The notes below the pieces were generated by a model. The model made no database searches. It saw only the letters and a list, made by a program, of their open reading frames with translations, and was not told where the DNA came from. A program made the translations under genes and the position numbers. Positions 59,116 to 64,000 of a DNA stretch of 64,000 nt are shown here, in pieces (position 1 is the first letter of the stretch; each line of letters begins with the position of its first letter). Origin of the DNA: SSSZ01 sp036732025 (lineage in GTDB: Bacteria > Pseudomonadota > Gammaproteobacteria > Burkholderiales > Rhodocyclaceae); the NCBI GenBank assembly GCA_036732025.1, contig DAINDE010000003.1:71863-135862 (forward strand), written 5' to 3'.

Positions 59116-59988
59116 ATGAGCCGGCCGCGCATCGGCATCGCGCTGGGGTCGGGGTCGGCCCGGGGCTGGGCCCACATCGGCGTGCTGCGGGCCTTGCAGC
59201 AGGCGGGAGTCGAGCCGGACGTGGTGTGCGGCACCTCCATCGGCGCCTTCGTCGGCGCTGCCTACGCCTCCGGCGACCTGGACAAGCTTGAGGCCTGGGC
59301 CTGCGGCCTGACGCGGCGCGATGTCCTGGGCTTCTTCGACGTCAGTCTGGCCGGCGGCCTGATCAAGGGCGAGAAGCTCCTCGCCTTCGCCGCCAGTACC
59401 TTCCTCGACGGCACCTTCGAGCAACTGGAGCGGCCTTTCGCCTGCGTCGCCACCGACCTGGCCAGCGGCCGGGAAATCTGGCTGAAGGAAGGGCCGGTGG
59501 CGGACGCCGTGCGCGCCTCCATCGCCTTGCCCGGCCTCTTCGCACCCCACTTGGTGGATGAGCGCCACCTGGTGGACGGCGGCCTGGTGAATCCGGTGCC
59601 GGTGTCCCTGTGCCGGGCCATGGGGGCGGACATCGTCATCGCCGTCGACCTGGGCATGGACGTCATCAACCAGCGCTACCGCCGGGCCGAGGCCGGCTCT
59701 ACGAAGAACGGCGGATGGCGCCGCCGCCTGGGCCGCTGGCTGGGCAAGGAAGAGGCCGGGGACGCCGTCTTCCGGCCCTCCCTGGCGGATGTCCTGGCCA
59801 ACAGCATAGCCATCATGCAGGGGCGTATTTCGCGCTCCCGCCTGGCGGGCGAGCCGGCCGACGTACTCATCGCCCCCCGCCTCGGCCAGATGGGGCTCCT
59901 CGACTACCATCGGGCGGCGGAAGCTATCGCCGTCGGCCGCCAGGCCACCGAGCACATGCTGCCCCTCCTGCGTTCCTTCCTCGACTGA
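59116..59988 (+). CDS. Patatin-like phospholipase (RssA family)
   Basis: 290 residues. Oxyanion-hole region GSGSARGWAHIGVLRAL, nucleophile Ser in VVCGTSIGAFVGAAY and catalytic Asp in HLVDGGLVNPVPV are all present. ATG 59116 lies four bases after rimO behind GGGGG. Substrate unknown; relatives act on membrane lipids. Confidence 0.9.
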   Translation: MSRPRIGIALGSGSARGWAHIGVLRALQQAGVEPDVVCGTSIGAFVGAAYASGDLDKLEAWACGLTRRDVLGFFDVSLAGGLIKGEKLLAFAASTFLDGTFEQLERPFACVATDLASGREIWLKEGPVADAVRASIALPGLFAPHLVDERHLVDGGLVNPVPVSLCRAMGADIVIAVDLGMDVINQRYRRAEAGSTKNGGWRRRLGRWLGKEEAGDAVFRPSLADVLANSIAIMQGRISRSRLAGEPADVLIAPRLGQMGLLDYHRAAEAIAVGRQATEHMLPLLRSFLD

Positions 59989-60005
59989 GCATCCCTTCCC
60001 GCGCC

Positions 60006-61412
60006 ATGGCCGCCGACCTCATCGCCACCCTCGCCGCCATCGTCGGCCCCGGCCACATCCTCACCGACGCCGCCGACCTGGAGCCCTGGCTCACCGACTG
60101 GCGCGGGCGCTACCGGGGAGCGGCCCGCTGCCTGGTGCGGCCGGGGGATGCAGCCCAGGTGGCGGCGGTGGTGCGGGCCTGTGCCGCCGCCGGGGTGCCG
60201 ATGGTGCCCCAGGGCGGCAATACCAGCCTGTGCGGCGCCGCCACGCCCGACGCCAGCGGCCGGGCGGTGATCATCGCCCTCGGGCGCCTCAACCGCATCC
60301 GGACCGTGGATGCTGCCAACAACACCCTGACGGCGGAGGCCGGCTGCACCCTGGCGGCGGTGCAGGAAGCGGCCGCCGCCGCCGACCGGCTGTTTCCGCT
60401 TTCACTGGCCTCGGAAGGAAGTTGCCAACTGGGCGGCAACCTGTCCACCAACGCCGGCGGGGTGCAGGTGCTGCGCTATGGCAACACCCGCGACCTCACC
60501 CTGGGCCTGGAGGTGGTGCTGCCCGACGGCACCCTGTGGGACGGCCTGCGAGCGCTGCGCAAGGACAACACCGGCTACGACCTGAAGCACCTGTTCATCG
60601 GCGCCGAGGGCACCCTGGGCATCATCACCGCCGCCGTGGTCAAGCTCTTCCCGCGGCCGGCCGCCCAGGCGACGGCCTGGGTGGACGTCGCCGACCCGGC
60701 CGCCGCCGTGGCCCTGCTGGCACGTGCCCAGGCGGCTTTCGACGCCCGCCTGACGGCCTTCGAACTGGTGTCCGGCGCGGCCCTCGATCTGGTGCTGCGC
60801 CACATTCCCGCCACCGCCCGGCCGGCGGGGCCATCGCCCTGGCACGTCCTCTGCGAATTCTCCGATGGCGGCGAGGAGGCCGCGTTGCGGGGCCAGGTCG
60901 AGTCCTGGCTGGAAGAGGGCGTCGAGGCGGGGCTGGCGGCCGATGCCGTCATCGCCCAGTCCGAGGGCCAGGCGGCGAAGCTGTGGCGCCTGCGGGAATC
61001 CATCTCCGAAGCCCAGAAGATCGACGGCATCAGCATCAAACACGACATTTCGGTGCCCGTGTCCCGCATCCCGGACTTCATCGCCCGGGCCGACCAGGCC
61101 CTGCAAGCCGCCTTCCCCGGCGTGCGCATCGTCACCTTCGGCCACGTCGGGGACGGCAATCTGCACTACAACCTTTCCCGGGCCGAGCGCCAGGAGAACG
61201 ACGCCTTCATCGCCCGGCAGGAGGAGGCCAATCGCATCGTCCACGACGTCGTTCACGCCCTGGGTGGCTCCATCTCCGCCGAGCACGGCCTGGGGCAGTT
61301 GAAGCGGGAAGAGATCCGGCGCTACAAGAGTCCGGTGGAAATGGCGCTGATGGCGTCCCTCAAGGCGGCGATGGACCCCCGGGGCCTGATGAACCCGGGC
61401 AAGGTCCTATAG
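60006..61412 (+). CDS. FAD-linked oxidase of the GlcD/D-lactate dehydrogenase family
   Basis: 468 residues: FAD-binding domain (VPMVPQGGNTSLCGAATPD, LGGNLSTNAGGVQVLRYGNT, LFIGAEGTLGIITAAVVKLF) and C-terminal oxidase domain (FGHVGDGNLHYN, SAEHGLGQLKREEI). It oxidises a D-2-hydroxyacid such as D-lactate, glycolate or 2-hydroxyglutarate; the substrate cannot be fixed. No GlcE or GlcF subunits are adjacent. Confidence 0.9.
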   Translation: MAADLIATLAAIVGPGHILTDAADLEPWLTDWRGRYRGAARCLVRPGDAAQVAAVVRACAAAGVPMVPQGGNTSLCGAATPDASGRAVIIALGRLNRIRTVDAANNTLTAEAGCTLAAVQEAAAAADRLFPLSLASEGSCQLGGNLSTNAGGVQVLRYGNTRDLTLGLEVVLPDGTLWDGLRALRKDNTGYDLKHLFIGAEGTLGIITAAVVKLFPRPAAQATAWVDVADPAAAVALLARAQAAFDARLTAFELVSGAALDLVLRHIPATARPAGPSPWHVLCEFSDGGEEAALRGQVESWLEEGVEAGLAADAVIAQSEGQAAKLWRLRESISEAQKIDGISIKHDISVPVSRIPDFIARADQALQAAFPGVRIVTFGHVGDGNLHYNLSRAERQENDAFIARQEEANRIVHDVVHALGGSISAEHGLGQLKREEIRRYKSPVEMALMASLKAAMDPRGLMNPGKVL

Positions 61413-62756
61413 CGCCGAAGGCAGGGCGAAGGGCAGGGTGGCGCGGGCCGTCGTGCCCTGGCCCGGCGTGCTCTCGATTTCCAGTGTTCCGCCCATCAGT
61501 TGCGCCAGGCGGCGGGAGATGGGCAGGCCGATGCCGGTACCGCCGTGACGGCGGGTGGGGGAATCGTCCCCCTGATGGAAGAGGGCGAAGCTGGCCGCCA
61601 GGGATTCGGCGGACATGCCCGGTCCCTCGTCCTGGACGGTGAAGGCGAGGCGGATCCGGCCGCCTTCCTGGCCGGCGCTGCGGACGGTCACGGCTATCCG
61701 GCCCCGGGACGAGAACTTGACCGCGTTGTCCGCCAGGTGGAAGAGGATCTTGCGCAGAATATCGGGGTCGCCCACCACCACCGGCGGCAGGTCGCCTCCC
61801 TCGCTGACGCCGAAGGCCAGCCCCTTGGCCCGGGCGGCGGCGGCGCAGCCTTCCAGCATGCTGCCGAGCGCCTCGTGCAGGCAGAAGGGGGCGGGCCGCA
61901 ACTGCACGTCGCCCACTTCGAGGGCGGAAAGCTCGATCATCGACTCGATCTTGTCGTGCAGCTCCCGGGCCGAATGCCGCAGGGGCACCAGCAGTTCGCG
62001 CTGTTCCGGGGACAGGCCGTCCATCGCCAGGAGGTCGGCCATGCCGAGGATGCCGTTCATGGGGGTCCGCAACTCATGGCTGACGTTGGCCAGGAAGCGG
62101 GACTTGGCCTGGTCCGAAGATTCCGCTGCCGTCTTGGCGACGGCGAGATCGGCTACCAGCCTGTCCTTCTCGTGCTCCAGGCGCAGCGTTTCGTGCAGGG
62201 CGTCGTGGAAGTAGCCGGCGCTGCGCGTGGAGATGACGAGGAAGATGACCGCCATGGCGGCGAAGGCCAGGTGCATCGGGTCGCTGCCCATGCCGACGGC
62301 GGTGCAGGCTACTACGATGGGCCAGGCGTAACACCGATAGGCGGTGATGTCGGCGGCGAGGATGGGCACCGCCCCAGCCACCATGCCGGCCATGACGAAG
62401 GCGGTGAACAGCATCTGGACGGTGTCGCCGGTGAGCATGAAGAGCAGGGCGCCGGCCGCCCAGACCAGGCCGGCGACGGCGGCGCCGGCAACGGCCCGAC
62501 GGCGCCAGGGCCGGGGGGACGCCCGGGCTTCGGCCTGGCGGCGGCGATAGGCCAGCGCCAGGCCGTAGCGGATGCCGGCGATGGCGAAGGCTGCTCCCAG
62601 CCAGGCCAGGGTGGGCAGCAGTCCCGTGGTGCGGTGCCAAAGCCAGGCCAGGAAGGCCGCATTGACTACCGAGGTGAGCTGGCCGAGGGGAACGTTGCGG
62701 TAGAGCAGCTCCACCTGCCGGCCGAGGATGGCGTCATCGTCCGGGAGGGTGGTCAA
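61407..62756 (-). CDS. Membrane-bound sensor histidine kinase
   Basis: 449 residues from TTG 62756, overlapping the hslO stop by four bases. The N-terminal third has about six membrane helices without a large periplasmic loop. A short coiled coil, the phospho-acceptor motif FLANVSHELRTPMNGILGMA and an ATPase domain (LADNAVKFSSRG, VQDEGPGMS, HGGTGIGLPISRRL) follow. No receiver domain is fused. The partner regulator is not adjacent. Confidence 0.87.
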   Translation of the reverse strand: MTTLPDDDAILGRQVELLYRNVPLGQLTSVVNAAFLAWLWHRTTGLLPTLAWLGAAFAIAGIRYGLALAYRRRQAEARASPRPWRRRAVAGAAVAGLVWAAGALLFMLTGDTVQMLFTAFVMAGMVAGAVPILAADITAYRCYAWPIVVACTAVGMGSDPMHLAFAAMAVIFLVISTRSAGYFHDALHETLRLEHEKDRLVADLAVAKTAAESSDQAKSRFLANVSHELRTPMNGILGMADLLAMDGLSPEQRELLVPLRHSARELHDKIESMIELSALEVGDVQLRPAPFCLHEALGSMLEGCAAAARAKGLAFGVSEGGDLPPVVVGDPDILRKILFHLADNAVKFSSRGRIAVTVRSAGQEGGRIRLAFTVQDEGPGMSAESLAASFALFHQGDDSPTRRHGGTGIGLPISRRLAQLMGGTLEIESTPGQGTTARATLPFALPSAL

Positions 62757-63631
62757 TGCAGGACCCTTCCCGCCCGCGGGTCGAAAAGCGCCGCCACGTC
62801 TTCGGCGCTGAAGCGGTAATCGCGGTTGCAGATGTCGTCGCGGATGAGGATTTCCCCGTGCTCGCGGACGATGGTTTCGGCATCTTCGCGGCCGAGGGAA
62901 CGGATCATGTCCCGCACCTTTTCCCAATCCTCGGGGCAGTGGTACACCACCGGCGCCGGATCGTAGAGGCGCAGGCCGTGGGCGGCCATGTCCTCGTGGA
63001 AGAGGCGGGTGAGCAGGTCTGCCGGCGCCAGGCCGAGGAGCTCGTCCGCCTTGACGGTTTCCGCCAGGTGGCAGATGCGGTGCCAGCCGTCGGGGTCGTT
63101 CCTGTCGGCATCCGGCATCTTCTGCAGGAAGAGGCAGGCGACGCCCTCTGGGCGGGCGGCGATGAACAACCGCGACGCCTGTTGTTCCGACTGCTCCAGG
63201 TAATGCTCGAAGATGGCGGCGATGCTGTCGCCGACCATGGGCACGATGCTCTGGTAGGGGTGGCGGGCCGTGGGCAGGTCGAGGCTCAGCAGCAGCTGGC
63301 CTCCTTGGTGGGCGCCCAGGAGGTCGGGTACCGGCGCCGGCAGGACGACCGGGTGGCTGCGAGCCATGCCGCGCATCTGCAATTGCTCGTTGCAGTCCAT
63401 CACCAGCAACTGGATGGGGCCGTTGCCGCGCAATTGCAGGGTCAGCCGGCCCGGCTGCTTCAACTGGGCGGCGATGAGGGCGGTCACCGCCGCCATCTCG
63501 CCCAGCAGCCTGGTCACCGGCGGCTGGTAATCACGGCCCGCCTGCATCTGCCGCCAGGTGTCGTCCAGATGGACGACGGCGCCCCGGATATCGAGGGTTT
63601 CGAAAAGAAAGCGGCTGACGCTGTCCGTCAT
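62753..63631 (-). CDS. hslO: Hsp33 family chaperone with a reduced cysteine set
   Basis: 292 residues; the fold-defining parts (TRLLGEMAAVTALIAAQLK, GRLTLQLRGNGPIQLLVMDC, MVGDSIAAIFEHYLEQSEQQ, the GREDAETIVREHGEI linker) are intact. Canonical Hsp33 binds zinc through CxC and CxxC. Here the sites read HCPED (second Cys is Glu) and RDDICNRDYRF (third Cys is Asp), leaving one Cys of each pair. The redox switch is therefore altered, though Cys-Glu-Asp-Cys could still hold a metal. Coupled to both neighbours. Confidence 0.9.
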   Translation of the reverse strand: MTDSVSRFLFETLDIRGAVVHLDDTWRQMQAGRDYQPPVTRLLGEMAAVTALIAAQLKQPGRLTLQLRGNGPIQLLVMDCNEQLQMRGMARSHPVVLPAPVPDLLGAHQGGQLLLSLDLPTARHPYQSIVPMVGDSIAAIFEHYLEQSEQQASRLFIAARPEGVACLFLQKMPDADRNDPDGWHRICHLAETVKADELLGLAPADLLTRLFHEDMAAHGLRLYDPAPVVYHCPEDWEKVRDMIRSLGREDAETIVREHGEILIRDDICNRDYRFSAEDVAALFDPRAGRVLH

Positions 63632-63972
63632 TTCACGGTCTTGGCGTAGGTATCCGCGTCGAAGCCCACCAGCAGGGATTTCCCGGTGTCGAGGACCGGC
63701 CGTTTGATGAGGGCCGGGTACTGGGCCATGAGCCTGAGGGCCTTGGCCGCGTCCACGTCGGCCCGCTCCTCCTCGGAAAGCTTCTTCCACATGAGGCCGC
63801 GGGTGTTGAGCAGGGTCTTCCAGCCGGCGCGCTTGTTCCAGTCCGGCAGATGGGCCGCGGCGACGCCGGCCTTCTTGTAGTCGGTGAACTCGTAGGCGAC
63901 ACCGTTGGCCTCCAGCCAGGCGAAGGCCTTTTTCATGGTGTCGCAGTTCTTGATGCCGAATACCTTGGTCAT
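63628..63972 (-). CDS. ArsC/Spx-family thioredoxin-fold protein (YffB-like)
   Basis: 114 residues beginning MTKVFGIKNCDTMKKAFAWL, with the single active Cys in KNCDTMKK, and GLMWKKLSEEE and KRPVLDTGKSLLVGFD as in the YffB branch. These bind or use glutathione, and are not proven arsenate reductases. It overlaps hslO by four bases. Confidence 0.9.
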   Translation of the reverse strand: MTKVFGIKNCDTMKKAFAWLEANGVAYEFTDYKKAGVAAAHLPDWNKRAGWKTLLNTRGLMWKKLSEEERADVDAAKALRLMAQYPALIKRPVLDTGKSLLVGFDADTYAKTVK

Positions 63973-64000
63973 GTCATTTCCTCAACTTGGCGATGGCGGC

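Noticed and set aside
63628..63972. Third arsenate reductase
   Set aside because: It belongs to the ArsC/Spx fold but to the YffB branch, far from the ars operon and coupled to hslO; an arsenate role is not supported.
1..64000. CRISPR array
   Set aside because: No regularly spaced repeats of 20-40 bases were seen; the Cas4-like gene at 21.9 kb has no cas neighbours.

Overview
The window looks like a chromosome segment of a G+C-rich betaproteobacterium, most likely of the Rhodocyclales. The evidence is the housekeeping block on the right: an H-NS-type gene, surE-pcm-nlpD-rpoS, a class I PHA synthase with two phaB reductase paralogues and phaR, rimO, bamD/rluD and hslO. The genus cannot be fixed from sequence reading alone. 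A run of ten Ns at 50454-50463 shows this is a draft assembly.

Left part (1-8.3 kb): a metal-efflux cluster reading rightwards. It holds an RND tripartite pump (czcC-, czcB- and czcA-like genes), a P-II-like protein, a YVTN beta-propeller protein, cytochrome b561 and a CopG-type (DUF411) periplasmic copper protein. At about 8.46 kb a small membrane-protein gene is cut after 24 codons by foreign DNA.

Middle part (8.46-36.5 kb): a mosaic mobile region. It contains the truncated N6-methylase/helicase gene of a plasmid or ICE backbone; an ars operon with ArsA, ArsD and an aquaglyceroporin but no ArsB or Acr3 pump; a plasmid-type ParB; a tyrosine recombinase; an actin-like ParM (StbA) with a small partner; a catalytically decayed recombinase-like gene; a CFI-box protein overlapping a membrane-anchored Cas4-like nuclease gene; a hipBA toxin-antitoxin pair; a complete IS4-family element; a complete-ended mercury transposon whose merD and tnpA are fused by a deletion; and a four-gene type II CBASS anti-phage operon (HNH-SAVED effector, CD-NTase, E2-E1 Cap2, JAMM Cap3). 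The region ends with a P4-type integrase next to the 3' half of a tRNA-Pro(GGG) gene, which marks the right attachment site. IS4 and the mer transposon sit in the same broken XRE-regulator gene.

Right part (36.5-64 kb): core chromosome. It covers stationary-phase and stress genes (surE, pcm, nlpD, rpoS, hslO), DNA and RNA maintenance (dnaQ, rnhA, rmuC, rtcB, rluD, rimO), envelope assembly (bamD), signalling (a response regulator, two HDOD proteins of which one is fused to a Ser/Thr kinase and a GAF-like domain, and a histidine kinase), metal transport (ZIP), polyhydroxyalkanoate synthesis (phaC-phaB-phaB-phaR) and a GlcD-type oxidase. Hsp33 here keeps only two of its four zinc cysteines.

The strongest leads for new biology are the pump-less ArsA/ArsD/aquaglyceroporin operon, the CFI-box plus membrane Cas4-like pair, the extended Cap5 effector, and the altered Hsp33 redox switch.
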